DNA of 64,000 nt from Tangfeifania diversioriginum (GTDB lineage: Bacteria > Bacteroidota > Bacteroidia > Bacteroidales > Prolixibacteraceae). Shown here piece after piece: positions 17,981 to 27,532 of this stretch. The position numbers and the translations under genes were made by a program. The stretch covers positions 124,001 to 188,000 of the forward strand of contig CAMCBW010000001.1 of NCBI GenBank assembly GCA_945873105.1, written 5' to 3'. The first letter of the stretch is position 1; every line of letters starts with the position of its first letter. Below the pieces are notes generated by a model. It saw only the letters and a program-made list of their open reading frames with translations, was not told the DNA's origin and searched no databases.

Positions 17981-19348
17981 TTAAAAGTCAATTTCTATTC
18001 TTGCCTGAATAAATCCATAATCGTCACCGCCCTTACCAACAGGTTCTGTTACCTTGGTGTAGTCTTTGGTCAGATTTCCATTCGCATCTGTACCTACAAA
18101 TAATTTGCCTTTTCCATTGGCATAACGGTCGTGGTTAATGTAAGTGTAGTTCAACATGAACTTCACATTTTGGTTGGCATAATAGGAGATACCCCCGGTA
18201 AATCCATTGGCACTTCCACCCATGATTTCGGCTTTCTTGTCATTCAGGTTGATATAATCGTAACGAAGAGCTACCTCAACATCACCCCAGTCTTTGCCAC
18301 GTCCAACCTGTGTAAATTCACCTTCAGCTTCGTTGTAGTTGTATTTTCCTCCAAAGATCATATAAGCTAGTGCTGCATACCCCCCACTGTGCTGGTAGTT
18401 CTTAAATCCCTCCTGACGGGTAATTTTTGAATAGATGTATTCACTGGAGAATTTTATGTTATTGCGCGCCGCGGCAAGTTCTCCGGCATAAATGGTATAG
18501 GATTTAACATTGGAGATGTCATCTGTGTCGAGAAATTTCTTTCGGCTGATACTGGTCATGTCACGCGTGCTTAACCTGTAAGTATTGGGAAATTCCCAGG
18601 ATGTTTTTGGTGTACGGTAAGATGCTGCAGCACCAATATGCAAGACTTTGTTGTTCTCACTGATCGGCCGGATAACAAGTTTCCCTGTATAGGAGATTCC
18701 TTCATCCGTACCAATGGCTTTGTTGACATCTTCCGAATAAGTGGTGACTTCCAGATTCTCTACATCCTGGAAATGTACCCCAGCAACGGCCAAATAGTGA
18801 TGATCCCATTTCGAGAAATTTATCCCCATCTGTCTTTGGGGTGCAAACGCTGTAACCAAAGGCTCCTCTATAAAGGTTTGAAATCTGGAGGTGGTTGTCG
18901 TTTCCATCGAGATTGGCTCTTTAAAATATCCTCCCTTGAAATAGAAGTTCTTGTCTTCGTCAAGGTACCCAATGAAGGCATCCTTAACATCCAGTCCGCC
19001 GCCCGAAAAATTTAAATCAACTTCACCGGTCCAGTGCTTGTAAAGAACGGTTTTCATGGCGAAACGCAATCTGCGGATCGTAACACCGCTCCCCAATGCA
19101 TTCATTGCGTTTTTGTCGAAATAATATGCTCCGTCAAAATTAACGCGTAGGTCGAACCATGTCCGGAAATTTTGATTCTGTGACTCAAAAGTCAAAATTC
19201 CATTTCTGTACTCTGGAAGGGCTTGCCTTCTCGTGACAATTTGACCGTAGGCATTGTACCTGATGGAGTCTTGTTCCTGTCCCCAGGCGACTGTTTCCGC
19301 ACAGCCAAGTACAACCATCAGTAACAAAATTTTCAATCTGTTTTTCAT
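17981..19348 (-). CDS. Phosphate-selective porin (OprO/OprP family)
   Basis: A 455-residue outer-membrane barrel with a signal peptide (cleavage near AWGQE). Family features include the GVTIRRLRFAMKTVLYKHWTGEVDLNF opening strands, FIGYLDEDKNFYFKGGYFKEPISME, which matches the conserved OprP stretch after the first loop, and a C-terminal aromatic residue in RIEIDF for barrel assembly. It should admit phosphate or polyphosphate. It lies 61 bp after the PiT gene stop and 12 bp before the lamin-tail gene. Anion selectivity is inferred from family and from the neighbouring transporter. Confidence 0.88.
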   Translation of the reverse strand: MKNRLKILLLMVVLGCAETVAWGQEQDSIRYNAYGQIVTRRQALPEYRNGILTFESQNQNFRTWFDLRVNFDGAYYFDKNAMNALGSGVTIRRLRFAMKTVLYKHWTGEVDLNFSGGGLDVKDAFIGYLDEDKNFYFKGGYFKEPISMETTTTSRFQTFIEEPLVTAFAPQRQMGINFSKWDHHYLAVAGVHFQDVENLEVTTYSEDVNKAIGTDEGISYTGKLVIRPISENNKVLHIGAAASYRTPKTSWEFPNTYRLSTRDMTSISRKKFLDTDDISNVKSYTIYAGELAAARNNIKFSSEYIYSKITRQEGFKNYQHSGGYAALAYMIFGGKYNYNEAEGEFTQVGRGKDWGDVEVALRYDYINLNDKKAEIMGGSANGFTGGISYYANQNVKFMLNYTYINHDRYANGKGKLFVGTDANGNLTKDYTKVTEPVGKGGDDYGFIQARIEIDF

Positions 19349-19409
19349 GGTAATTGATGAATTAATTTTAAAATCTGTTCATAATTTAAGTTTCAAAATA
19401 ATAGGGTGA

Positions 19410-21167
19410 TTATATGTTCTTGATGAAATGAGTGAGGTTGGTTTTATTGTCAATTTCCAATTTTTTTCGTAGCCGATACCTGCTGATTTCTACACTTTTA
19501 GGGGAAATATTCATGATTGAGGATATCTCCTTGCTGGAGAAGCCCACACGAAGTAGAATGGTTAATCGTTTCTCTTGTTCTGTAAGGTCAGGAAATTTCT
19601 CGTTAATTTTTGCAGGGAAATCATTGTGCACCTTCTCTGCCTTGAGGTACAAATCGTCCAATTCATGAGAGAATGACATTTTTTGATGCAATGAAGTCAG
19701 TGTCACCTTCAAAATCTCATTTCTTTTCTCTGACTCCTCTTCCCGGAGGGAATCCTCGATTTTCCTGGCGAGCATCTCCAAAAATTTTCTTTGCTCACCG
19801 ATGTTCAGTGCGTAATTGATTACCTCATTGCGCTTTTCCTGAAGTCGTGTTGAGAGGGCAGAGTTTTCGAGTTGTACCGTCTTGACTTCTATATCGGTCA
19901 GCGCCTGCTGCATCTCATTGTAATGAGACTCCTCCCTGCTCTTTTCTGTTTGGATTCTGAAATGCAATTGATGTTTCTTCAGTTGCAGGTAGACGAGAAG
20001 TGAAATGGAAGTGATCAGGCTAAACGCAATGACGAGCAGTGTGAAATTTCCGTTCATGGGGATATTTATTGCTACGGAATCCTTGATTGGGGAAACTAGC
20101 ATTGCTGCATCTGCCGTTGCCAATTTTCCGGATACTACAATTTTAAAAACATTCTGAACGATAAAAAGGGAGAAGAATGTCGTAATCAGGGCGGCCAAGG
20201 GGGTAAGAATCCAACCGGTCAATAAATTTCCAATTAATTTAATTTTCACTTCGCCGACTCCTTTTAGGAGACTTATCCCTAAAATGGCCCCAAACATTGC
20301 CTGCGAACTTGAGACAGGAACTAGTGGAAGCAAGGGCAAACCCAGCGACTTCAGGAGATGGGTAAGGGCAGATGAGGAGAACAGGAAGAGCATGAGTGCC
20401 TGAGTAAAGACGACTACAATGGCCGACTCAGGAGTTAATTCCACTAGGGCAACCCCCACTTTTCCCATAGCTTTCCTTCCATACATATAAATACCCGCTG
20501 CAATGGAAACTCCTCCAAATAAAAAGACAAGTGTGGTACTGTTCAGTGAGGCAACTCCAACGTTCAGCTGGATCTCAGGAAAAGCGGAAAGGAAAACCGC
20601 GGTTATATTTGGAATATTGTTGGCACCCAAGCTATAGGCTGCAAAGGCTCCAACCACTACAAGGACGATGCGGATATAGAAGTCTAGCTTGATGATGTGG
20701 AGTCGACTCCGGCGAATGAAATACCTTAAGAGCAGGTAAAGCAGGGGTGCTACAATGGCAGCCAGAACTGGTGCCGATATCCAGGAGACCACAATTATTC
20801 CTAACGTAGCTTGGTTCACAACCGTATTGGAGAAAAAACACCAGCCAATTATTGCACCAACGATTGCTTGAGAACCAGAGGAGGGTAATTTGTATTTGGT
20901 GAAGAAAAAAACGGTCAGTCCTGCACAAAGTGCAATGGTGAATGCTCCCCCCAAAGCATCCACCGACCCCAGCTTCTGAAGGGTCTCAGTTCCTCCTCCA
21001 CCTTGCAGCAGTGAACCCAGAATGACAAATATACCGGAGACAATGGCTACAATTCTGAAGTTGACCATCTTGGTCACCACTGCCGTTCCGAATATATTGG
21101 GAGCATCTTTTGCCCCCAACGACCATCCTAGGAAAAGACCAGCTGATATGAACAAAAATACAATCAT
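19410..21167 (-). CDS. PiT inorganic phosphate transporter fused to a coiled coil and LuxR-type DNA-binding domain
   Basis: A 585-residue fusion. Residues 1-345 form a PiT phosphate permease with both signature repeats, GAKDAPNIFGTAVV (19-32) and GANNIPNITAVF (181-192), and the paired re-entrant motifs SSGSQAIVGAIIG (96-108) and VSSSQAMFGAILG (285-297). A further membrane segment is at about 376-396. Residues 397-520 are charged and predicted coiled coil. Residues 526-585 are a LuxR-type helix-turn-helix: LTEQEKRLTILL, FSSKEISSIMNISPKSVEIS, RYRLRKKLEI. The last part should lie in the cytoplasm and could bind DNA. It starts 5 bp after the DUF47 gene. A transporter that also signals to transcription is inference. 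Confidence 0.92.
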   Translation of the reverse strand: MIVFLFISAGLFLGWSLGAKDAPNIFGTAVVTKMVNFRIVAIVSGIFVILGSLLQGGGGTETLQKLGSVDALGGAFTIALCAGLTVFFFTKYKLPSSGSQAIVGAIIGWCFFSNTVVNQATLGIIVVSWISAPVLAAIVAPLLYLLLRYFIRRSRLHIIKLDFYIRIVLVVVGAFAAYSLGANNIPNITAVFLSAFPEIQLNVGVASLNSTTLVFLFGGVSIAAGIYMYGRKAMGKVGVALVELTPESAIVVVFTQALMLFLFSSSALTHLLKSLGLPLLPLVPVSSSQAMFGAILGISLLKGVGEVKIKLIGNLLTGWILTPLAALITTFFSLFIVQNVFKIVVSGKLATADAAMLVSPIKDSVAINIPMNGNFTLLVIAFSLITSISLLVYLQLKKHQLHFRIQTEKSREESHYNEMQQALTDIEVKTVQLENSALSTRLQEKRNEVINYALNIGEQRKFLEMLARKIEDSLREEESEKRNEILKVTLTSLHQKMSFSHELDDLYLKAEKVHNDFPAKINEKFPDLTEQEKRLTILLRVGFSSKEISSIMNISPKSVEISRYRLRKKLEIDNKTNLTHFIKNI

Positions 21168-21172
21168 CGATT

Positions 21173-21817
21173 CTATACGGTTCTTTTTATAGCCATGATG
21201 GAAAGCAGGTCTGCAAGGGCTTCTGCCTGGTCAGAGATAATCTCGATGTGCAGAGAAAAGTACCTGAGGTGAAACTTCTCGCTAAGTTTAAGGTTGGGCA
21301 TCTCCCTGAAGATCTTTCTGCGCAATGAGTCAGCTAGAAGATCGGTCTCTTTTTCGTAGAAATATACCCTGTGCAACTGCTCTTTAACGCCCAGTGGATC
21401 CCTGAAATAGAGTCTTGCTGCCGGAATCACGGATTCAGCTGCTGAAACAGAGACCTGGGTTAGCCTCACAAAATCTTGATTGAGCTCACCCGGAATGTTG
21501 GGCGATTCCACCTCAAATTGAAACAGGTTTTTTTTTGACAGATCAATTAGTTTGTCAAAATCCTCCAGCAATCTCAAGATGTCACTTCGAAGTTGAGGCA
21601 TGAGAGATTGGGAGTACAAGGTATTTTCAATCTCTCTTCTCAAACTGTCAGCATCTGATTCCAGTTTGGCAAGTGATTCGAGATTGGCATTGAACCTTTC
21701 GCTGTCATTGTATAGGTAATATTTAACTCCCTCCTTGAACAGCAGAACACTTTGATCAACTGCATTTAAAAAATTCTCTATCAGCTCAATCGAATGGTTG
21801 GCTCTTTTAAATATCAT
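21173..21817 (-). CDS. DUF47 (PhoU-like) phosphate transport accessory protein
   Basis: A 214-residue, almost fully helical protein of the DUF47/PhoU-like family. Helical repeats with ESDADSLRREIENTLYSQ and YEKETDLLADSLRRKIF match the metal-binding E-x-x-x-D motifs of PhoU-type bundles. These proteins usually sit directly before PiT permeases and tune their activity. Here the stop is 5 bp from the PiT start. It is the first gene of the seven-gene minus-strand operon, preceded by a long AT-rich gap. Confidence 0.9.
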   Translation of the reverse strand: MIFKRANHSIELIENFLNAVDQSVLLFKEGVKYYLYNDSERFNANLESLAKLESDADSLRREIENTLYSQSLMPQLRSDILRLLEDFDKLIDLSKKNLFQFEVESPNIPGELNQDFVRLTQVSVSAAESVIPAARLYFRDPLGVKEQLHRVYFYEKETDLLADSLRRKIFREMPNLKLSEKFHLRYFSLHIEIISDQAEALADLLSIMAIKRTV

Positions 21818-22018
21818 ATAGTCAGTATTGTCGAATTATAAATTGACCCTACAAATTAATTAATAATAAGTGAATCTTATTGGCAGACATAAATGTGCTG
21901 CATTTATTTGCGTAGAGGGGAAAAATAATTTAAAATGTTAGTATAAAGTTAAATAATAAATTATATGTAGAGTATGTTTACGATGTAGGTGTAAAATATC
22001 AATTATCATGTAGAGGAA

Positions 22019-22120
22019 ATGATAAGGAAATATTTTGAAAAACACACATACAATAACGCGGATGGATTGCAAATATTGCGCGAAAAATTGAGGCAAGGAG
22101 AAAAACTCGGATGGGAATAG
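22019..22120 (+). CDS. Possible 33-residue protein
   Basis: An ATG preceded by GTAGAGGAA opens a frame of 33 codons. The product is basic and probably helical, beginning MIRKYFEKHTYNNADGLQ and ending GEKLGWE. I do not recognise it. It lies in otherwise non-coding AT-rich sequence, which makes its more balanced base content notable. It could be a small gene, the remnant of a larger one, or chance. Confidence 0.25.
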   Translation: MIRKYFEKHTYNNADGLQILREKLRQGEKLGWE

Positions 22121-22294
22121 CCAATTTTATTCGCATATTATGGCATGGTCAATAGCATTCATTTCAAGTGTCGGTTTCATCTTTTGTAGTGGCAATTTTG
22201 ATCCTTACTTTGGTTCCGGGAAAGCCTCTAGGGGAATGTACAAATGTTTTAACAATCAATTAGTTAATCTATTCAGGATTTTTGAGTAAGAGGC

Positions 22295-22324
22295 TTGGTT
22301 ATTTGAGAATAAAATGTACCTTTG
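22295..22324 (+). promoter_or_regulatory. rpsA: rpsA promoter (-33/-7)
   Basis: TTG at 22295-22297 and TACCTTTG at 22317-22324 are separated by 19 bp, a full match to the Bacteroidota TTG/TAnnTTTG consensus. Transcription should start near 22331, leaving a leader of about 43 nt before the rpsA start. Confidence 0.8.
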
Positions 22325-22373
22325 CGCCCGTTCAAAATAATGTCTAATTTATTAATTTCAAGAGAATTTTAAA

Positions 22374-24374
22374 ATGAGTGAAATCAACGAAAATCTGGAG
22401 GTTAACGAAACTGTAGAGAATTCTACCGTTGAGTCAGCTGCACCGGAAGTAAAAGAGGTTGTTGAGCAACCCGCGGAAGTGGTTGAAGAACCTGTTGCCG
22501 TAGAAGAAGTTGCCGAAGAAGTCAAAGAAGAAGTAGTCGTAGTCGCTGAGAAGAAGGCCGTGGCTGAGAAACCAGCTGTTGCGGAGAAAGTGGCCTCTGC
22601 TGTTGCAGAAGAGGAGTTCGACTGGGATGCTTTCGAAGGCAAAAAACCCATGTCAGGATCTACCTCCAAGCAATCCATGACGGAGATGTACGACAATACA
22701 CTCTCTATTTTGCAAGAGAAGGAGTGTGTGGATGGTATCGTGATCTCTATGAACAAACGTGAGGTTGTTGTCAACATTGGCTACAAATCTGACGGTATTG
22801 TTTCAGTGAACGAATTTAGGTACAACCCGAACCTTAAGATTGGTGACAAGGTTGAGGTTTACGTAGAGACGCTGGAAGACAAAAAAGGCCAGCTTACGCT
22901 TTCCCACAAGAAGGCTCGTGCCATGCGCAGCTGGGATCGTGTTAATGCTTCCCTTGAAAATGATGAAATTATTACCGGATTTATCAAATGCCGCACGAAA
23001 GGTGGTATGATTGTAGATGTATTCGGTATCGAGGCATTCCTGCCAGGATCGCAGATTGATGTTAAGCCAATCCGTGATTACGACATTTACGTTGGAAAAA
23101 CGATGGAATTCAAAGTTGTCAAGATCAACCATGAATTCAGAAATGTGGTTGTTTCTCACAAGGCTCTCATCGAGGCTGAGTTGGAGCAACAGAAGAAGGA
23201 CATCATCTCCAAGCTTGAGAAGGGACAGGTTCTCGAAGGAACTGTTAAGAATATTACCTCTTATGGAGTATTCATCGACCTTGGTGGCGTAGATGGTTTG
23301 ATCCACATTACGGACCTCAGCTGGGGTCGCGTGGCACATCCGAACGAAATCGTTCAGTTGGATGAAAAAATCAATGTTGTTATTCTTGACTTTGATGACG
23401 AGAAGAAGAGAATTGCACTGGGCTTAAAGCAACTTGCCTCACATCCTTGGGACAACGTTAGCGCTGACCTCAAAGTAGGCGATGTCGTAAAAGGAAAAGT
23501 TGTGGTGATTGCCGACTATGGCGCTTTTATCGAAATTGCTCCAGGCGTAGAGGGATTGATCCACGTTTCAGAAATGAGCTGGTCACAGCATCTTCGCTCC
23601 GCACAGGATTTCCTGAAAGTAGGCGATGAGGTAGAGGCTACCATTCTTACCCTTGACCGTGACGAACACAAGATGTCGTTAGGTATCAAGCAAATGAAGA
23701 ATGATCCATGGTCACAAATTGAGACCAAATATACCATTGGGACATCACATACCGCAAAAGTTCGCAACTTCACCAATTTCGGTGTGTTTGTGGAGATTGA
23801 AGAGGGTGTCGATGGTTTGATCCACATCAGTGACCTTAGCTGGACTAAAAAGATCAAGCATCCTTCAGAGTTTACCTCTATCGGATCTGAAATTGAAGTT
23901 CAGGTTTTGGATATTGACAAGGAAAACCGTCGTTTGAGCCTTGGCCATAAACAGCTCGAAGAGAATCCTTGGGATGTATTTGAAACTATCTTCACGGTTG
24001 ATTCTATCCATGAAGGTACAGTTATTGATCTCTTCGACAAGGGTGCTGTAATCTCTCTCCCTTATGGAGTTGAAGGTTTTGCTACGCCTCGTCACCTTGT
24101 AAAGGAAGATGGATCTCATGTCAAAATGGATGAGAAACTGGAATTCAAAGTCATTGAATTTTCAAAATCTGCCAAGAGGATCATTCTTTCTCACTCACGT
24201 GTATACGAGGATGTGAAGAAAACTGAAGATACAGCCAAAAAGAAAGCTGCCACCAAGCAAACGGCTCCCAAAAGTGTTAAAACGGTGAAGGACACCATGG
24301 AAAAGACCACTTTGGGTGATATCAGTGAGTTGGCTGCATTGCGTACTCAAATGGAAGAAAACGAGAAGAAATAG
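22374..24374 (+). CDS. rpsA: 30S ribosomal protein S1
   Basis: A 666-residue S1 protein with six OB-fold S1 repeats; strong ones contain [40 protein letters not shown] and [20 protein letters not shown]. It binds mRNA on the small ribosomal subunit, which matters in Bacteroidota where Shine-Dalgarno pairing is weak. The first 85 residues are a Glu/Val/Ala-rich, probably disordered extension, and the C-terminus is lysine-rich; both are common in this phylum. It is followed at 18 bp by a STAS gene. Confidence 0.97.
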   Translation: MSEINENLEVNETVENSTVESAAPEVKEVVEQPAEVVEEPVAVEEVAEEVKEEVVVVAEKKAVAEKPAVAEKVASAVAEEEFDWDAFEGKKPMSGSTSKQSMTEMYDNTLSILQEKECVDGIVISMNKREVVVNIGYKSDGIVSVNEFRYNPNLKIGDKVEVYVETLEDKKGQLTLSHKKARAMRSWDRVNASLENDEIITGFIKCRTKGGMIVDVFGIEAFLPGSQIDVKPIRDYDIYVGKTMEFKVVKINHEFRNVVVSHKALIEAELEQQKKDIISKLEKGQVLEGTVKNITSYGVFIDLGGVDGLIHITDLSWGRVAHPNEIVQLDEKINVVILDFDDEKKRIALGLKQLASHPWDNVSADLKVGDVVKGKVVVIADYGAFIEIAPGVEGLIHVSEMSWSQHLRSAQDFLKVGDEVEATILTLDRDEHKMSLGIKQMKNDPWSQIETKYTIGTSHTAKVRNFTNFGVFVEIEEGVDGLIHISDLSWTKKIKHPSEFTSIGSEIEVQVLDIDKENRRLSLGHKQLEENPWDVFETIFTVDSIHEGTVIDLFDKGAVISLPYGVEGFATPRHLVKEDGSHVKMDEKLEFKVIEFSKSAKRIILSHSRVYEDVKKTEDTAKKKAATKQTAPKSVKTVKDTMEKTTLGDISELAALRTQMEENEKK

Positions 24375-24392
24375 TACTTCTCATACCTGGAT

Positions 24393-24731
24393 GTGAATTT
24401 CAGTATTCGGAAAAAAGAGAACCATACCCTTGTAACGGTATCCAGTGAAAACTTGGATACCTTCTTGGCACCGGATTTAAAAGCGGTATTTCTAAAGGTT
24501 GTCGAAGCAGGAGGAACAAACATTCTTGTGGATCTGAACCGTTGTAAATACTGTGATACTTCCGGATTGGGAGCACTCTTGCTGGGAAATAGGCTTTGTC
24601 TGGATGCGGACGGGAATTTTGTTCTCGTTGGCATTTCACCACGGATCAGGGAGATGATGGATCTTGTAGGACTTGATTCTCTGCTGAAGGTGATTGAAAA
24701 TGAGGAGGAAGCTTATCTTTTTTTCGACTAA
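24393..24731 (+). CDS. STAS-domain protein (anti-sigma factor antagonist type)
   Basis: A 112-residue single STAS domain. The opening VTVSSENLDTFLAPDLKAVF and the central ILVDLNRCKYCDTSGLGALL match SpoIIAA-like antagonists; the serine in DTSGLG is the usual phosphorylation site. No partner kinase or anti-sigma gene is nearby, so its partner is unknown. It follows rpsA by 18 bp and is closed by a strong terminator, so it is probably co-transcribed with rpsA. Confidence 0.85.
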   Translation: MNFSIRKKENHTLVTVSSENLDTFLAPDLKAVFLKVVEAGGTNILVDLNRCKYCDTSGLGALLLGNRLCLDADGNFVLVGISPRIREMMDLVGLDSLLKVIENEEEAYLFFD

Positions 24732-24758
24732 TGGATGTACATTATGGAACCCGAATAA

Positions 24759-24787
24759 AAAACCCGGCACATTGGCCGGGTTTTTTT
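24759..24787 (+). terminator. Strong intrinsic terminator after rpsA-STAS
   Basis: AAAAAACCCGGC-ACATT-GGCCGGGTTTTTTT: a GC-rich stem with a T-run on the plus strand and a matching A-run on the other side, so it could work in both directions. It lies 28 bp after the STAS stop. Confidence 0.92.
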
Positions 24788-24827
24788 ATCTTTGAAACCA
24801 AGTACACTTCCCTTTTTTGAACCTGCA

Positions 24828-25742
24828 ATGAACTCTTTTTCGGTTACAATTCTAGGCAGCAGTTCAGCTTTGCCGACCTCTTACCGGTTTCCGACCTCTC
24901 AGGTTGTGCGGCTCAATGAACAACTCTTCCTGGTTGATTGCGGGGAAGGTACCCAGATTCAACTCCGGAAATTTCACTTCAAACTGGGTCGCATCAATCA
25001 TATCTTCATATCACACCTCCATGGGGACCATATTTTTGGTCTGCCAGGATTGATCTCCTCTCTTGCATTGTATGGCAAAAAGGGGGAACTGCACATTTAT
25101 GCCCATTCAGATCTGCAAATGATGATGGAAGGGATGATGAAATTTATGAATGAGGTTCCTGAGCTGACTGTTAAGTATCATCCTTTAAATTTCAAAAGGA
25201 GTTCCATCGTATTCGAAGACAAGAAATTACGGGTAACCTCTTTCCCTGTGAAACACAGGATTTCCTGTTGTGGCTTTCTTTTCCAGGAACTTCCGGGCGA
25301 CAGGCATCTCAATAGGCAGGCAATTGAAAAATACAATATTCCACCCTCTCAACGACAAAACATTAAAAAGGGGGCTGACTGGTTACTGGAGGATGGCACC
25401 ACCGTTCCCAACACTGCGATTACACTGCCCTCGGACGCTCCCAGGAGTTATGCTTTTTGCACCGATACCCTATTTAGAAAGGAGATTGTCCCCATCGTAG
25501 CGGGCGCTGATCTCCTTTACCACGAAGCAACATTTGCTGCTGACCTGGAAGAGCTGGCTAGGAAAACATTTCACACCACTTCAATTCAAGCAGCTGAAAT
25601 CGCCAGAATGGCTCAGGTAAAAAAATTGGTGATTGGTCATTTTTCGTCGAGATACAAGGATGTCGTACCTTTGGTGGAGGAGGCCAGAACAATTTTCCCC
25701 GAGACTTATGCGGCAAATGATGGAGATTGTTTCGATTTGTAA
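24828..25742 (+). CDS. rnz: Ribonuclease Z
   Basis: A 304-residue metallo-beta-lactamase-fold endonuclease that cuts tRNA precursors after the discriminator base. The start at 24828 (MNSFSVTILG) is preferred over an upstream TTG because the latter lies next to the terminator. The zinc motif SHLHGDH is at 62-68 (H63, H65, D67, H68), VKHRISCCGF provides a further ligand, and DTLF, YHEATF, HTTSIQAAEIAR and GHFSSRY complete the tRNase Z pattern. Confidence 0.95.
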   Translation: MNSFSVTILGSSSALPTSYRFPTSQVVRLNEQLFLVDCGEGTQIQLRKFHFKLGRINHIFISHLHGDHIFGLPGLISSLALYGKKGELHIYAHSDLQMMMEGMMKFMNEVPELTVKYHPLNFKRSSIVFEDKKLRVTSFPVKHRISCCGFLFQELPGDRHLNRQAIEKYNIPPSQRQNIKKGADWLLEDGTTVPNTAITLPSDAPRSYAFCTDTLFRKEIVPIVAGADLLYHEATFAADLEELARKTFHTTSIQAAEIARMAQVKKLVIGHFSSRYKDVVPLVEEARTIFPETYAANDGDCFDL

Positions 25743-25836
25743 AGCGTGACTCGATTGGACAGGTCAGTTTCTAATGTAGGGGGTAATTATGATTAAAAGG
25801 GACTTGTAAGGCAATTATGCACTCATTGAAGGAGTG

Positions 25837-25854
25837 GTTTGTTAAACCTTTTTC
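25837..25854 (+). terminator. Probable terminator after rnz
   Basis: GGTTT-GTT-AAACC followed by TTTTT, about 95 bp past the rnz stop and 28 bp before the stop of the convergent helicase gene. The stem is only 5 bp, so strength is uncertain; a weaker CACTC/GAGTG hairpin lies just upstream. Confidence 0.45.
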
Positions 25855-25881
25855 CCTTTCCAGGGCATGCAGGATTTGCCT

Positions 25882-27306
25882 CTATTTCGGATCATCGAAG
25901 AAGCGCTTGTCGAAATTTACCAGGTAAAGATGTTCCTCGGCACGGGTAAAAGCCGTATAAAACCAGCGCAGAAATTCACGGTCAATCATCTCCGCAGTTA
26001 GGTAACCATGATCCAAAAAGACCCTTTTCCACTGTCCGCCTTGTGCCTTGTGACAGGTTACTGCGTAGGAATATTTTACCTGTAAGGCATTGAAATAGGG
26101 ATCCTCCCTGATTTTTTTCCATCTCTCCCGCTTGTTTCTGATCTCCAGGTAATCCTCCGATATGGCCTCGAACAATCGTTTGTTTTCGTCAGAATTCAAG
26201 GCAGGTGCTTCTACTGTTAGAGTTTCCAAGAGGATTTTGCATTCGATTTCAATATTTTGGTAGTCAATCAAACGTAAGACAACGTTGGCGAAATTGAATC
26301 CATACCGCTCCTCCTGTTTCTTGATCCTGACAATCTCTGCAATGTCTCCATTGGCGATAAAGTCCAGATCTTCGAGTTGCTTGGACCAATGGTAATTGTT
26401 CTTAACGATCATCAACAGGTCTCCTCTGGCTATTTTGTCCTCTTGGAACAAGATGGTTCGTCGGATTCCCTCATTAAAGATATTGGCCCTTTTGTTGGAG
26501 CGGGTGATAACAATGGTCTCTTCCATTCCAATTTTCCCATAACTGGCTGAGATCTCCTCAATCAGCTCCTCCCCTCCGATGCGCGTAACATCCATGCATC
26601 CTTTCATTTTGAGCAACCAAAAACCAGCCGGGGAGTTTTCCAAAATCCGGTTGCGTATGGCTGTTGCATTTTCCAGAATGCCCGAGTTTGCAGACTGTCT
26701 TACGACCTCTCTGAGCTCAACCGTTAGGACATTCATGCCAAAGAGGGACAGTTCCTCCTTGTCGAGTGCAGGGCTGACAGACAATCCAACCGGTGGAAGC
26801 TGGGCAGTATCTCCCGAGATGATCAGTTTGCAATTGAATCCACTTGAAACATATTCTATCAGGTCGGTTAAAAGATAACCAGAGCCAAAAACATTGTGAT
26901 CCTGGGGTGAATTGCTTATCATTGAGGCCTCATCTACTACAAAGACCGTATTTCGCGTAATATTTCTGTCGAGAGAAAACTTACTAAAACCATCACCTGC
27001 CGATACCTGCCGGTAGATTTTCTTGTGGATGGTGGAAGCCGGTTTTCCACTTTGATTGGAAAGTACTTTGGCTGCGCGACCCGTAGGGGCAAGTAAGACA
27101 AACCGGAGCTTTAATTCATCCAGGACCCTGACCAAGGCACCAATGGCGGCTGTTTTGCCAGTTCCGGCATAACCCTTCAGCAGAAAGAGCTGGTCCGAAT
27201 CCGGAGAAGCAACAAAGCCGGCAAGCGCATCTATCATCTCCTTTTGTCCACGTGTAGGTTCGTGGCCAAGTTTTAAGAGGATCATTTCGGAGACGAATTT
27301 GTTCAT
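25882..27306 (-). CDS. RecD-like superfamily 1 DNA helicase
   Basis: A 474-residue helicase. Walker A is KGYAGTGKTAAIG, Walker B region is FVVDEASMIS, motif III is ISGDTAQLPPVG, motif V/VI contain YAVTCHKAQGGQW and FYTAFTRAEEHLYLV. This is the compact stand-alone RecD2-like type common in Bacteroidota, lacking RecB and RecC. It probably moves 5' to 3' in repair or recombination. It faces the DUF3822 gene across a 226-bp gap. Confidence 0.9.
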   Translation of the reverse strand: MNKFVSEMILLKLGHEPTRGQKEMIDALAGFVASPDSDQLFLLKGYAGTGKTAAIGALVRVLDELKLRFVLLAPTGRAAKVLSNQSGKPASTIHKKIYRQVSAGDGFSKFSLDRNITRNTVFVVDEASMISNSPQDHNVFGSGYLLTDLIEYVSSGFNCKLIISGDTAQLPPVGLSVSPALDKEELSLFGMNVLTVELREVVRQSANSGILENATAIRNRILENSPAGFWLLKMKGCMDVTRIGGEELIEEISASYGKIGMEETIVITRSNKRANIFNEGIRRTILFQEDKIARGDLLMIVKNNYHWSKQLEDLDFIANGDIAEIVRIKKQEERYGFNFANVVLRLIDYQNIEIECKILLETLTVEAPALNSDENKRLFEAISEDYLEIRNKRERWKKIREDPYFNALQVKYSYAVTCHKAQGGQWKRVFLDHGYLTAEMIDREFLRWFYTAFTRAEEHLYLVNFDKRFFDDPK

Positions 27307-27532
27307 CGTGTCATTAATTTTACCGTAGGGTTCAGAGGAGTCGATAATTTTTTTAAATTTGTGAATTGGGGATCAATTAATTGCGAAAGAAATAAAAATA
27401 GTGAATCGATTTTGAATGGGTTTTCTATTTCCCTGAAAATTATAGGTTAATCATCTTTTTCTGCATCTTTTTACCACAGCACAAATTACGGTAAAAGAAA
27501 TGATGTTGAGACAGTAATTTTAAATAGATCCA

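Larger units (their letters stand above)
21818..22373. promoter_or_regulatory. AT-rich divergent gap between the phosphate operon and rpsA
   Basis: The 556-bp gap should hold promoters for both directions. A perfect inverted repeat ATAAATG-TGCTG-CATTTAT lies at 21889-21907, about 70 bp before the DUF47 start, and could be an operator for the phosphate operon. A 33-codon frame with a plausible ribosome site lies at 22019-22120, and the rpsA promoter is at 22295-22324. I see no tRNA, riboswitch or longer gene. Confidence 0.45.

Noticed and set aside
24792-24827. Upstream TTG start for RNase Z
   Set aside because: It begins only 4 bases after the terminator stem and T-run; the ATG at 24828 gives the usual RNase Z N-terminus.
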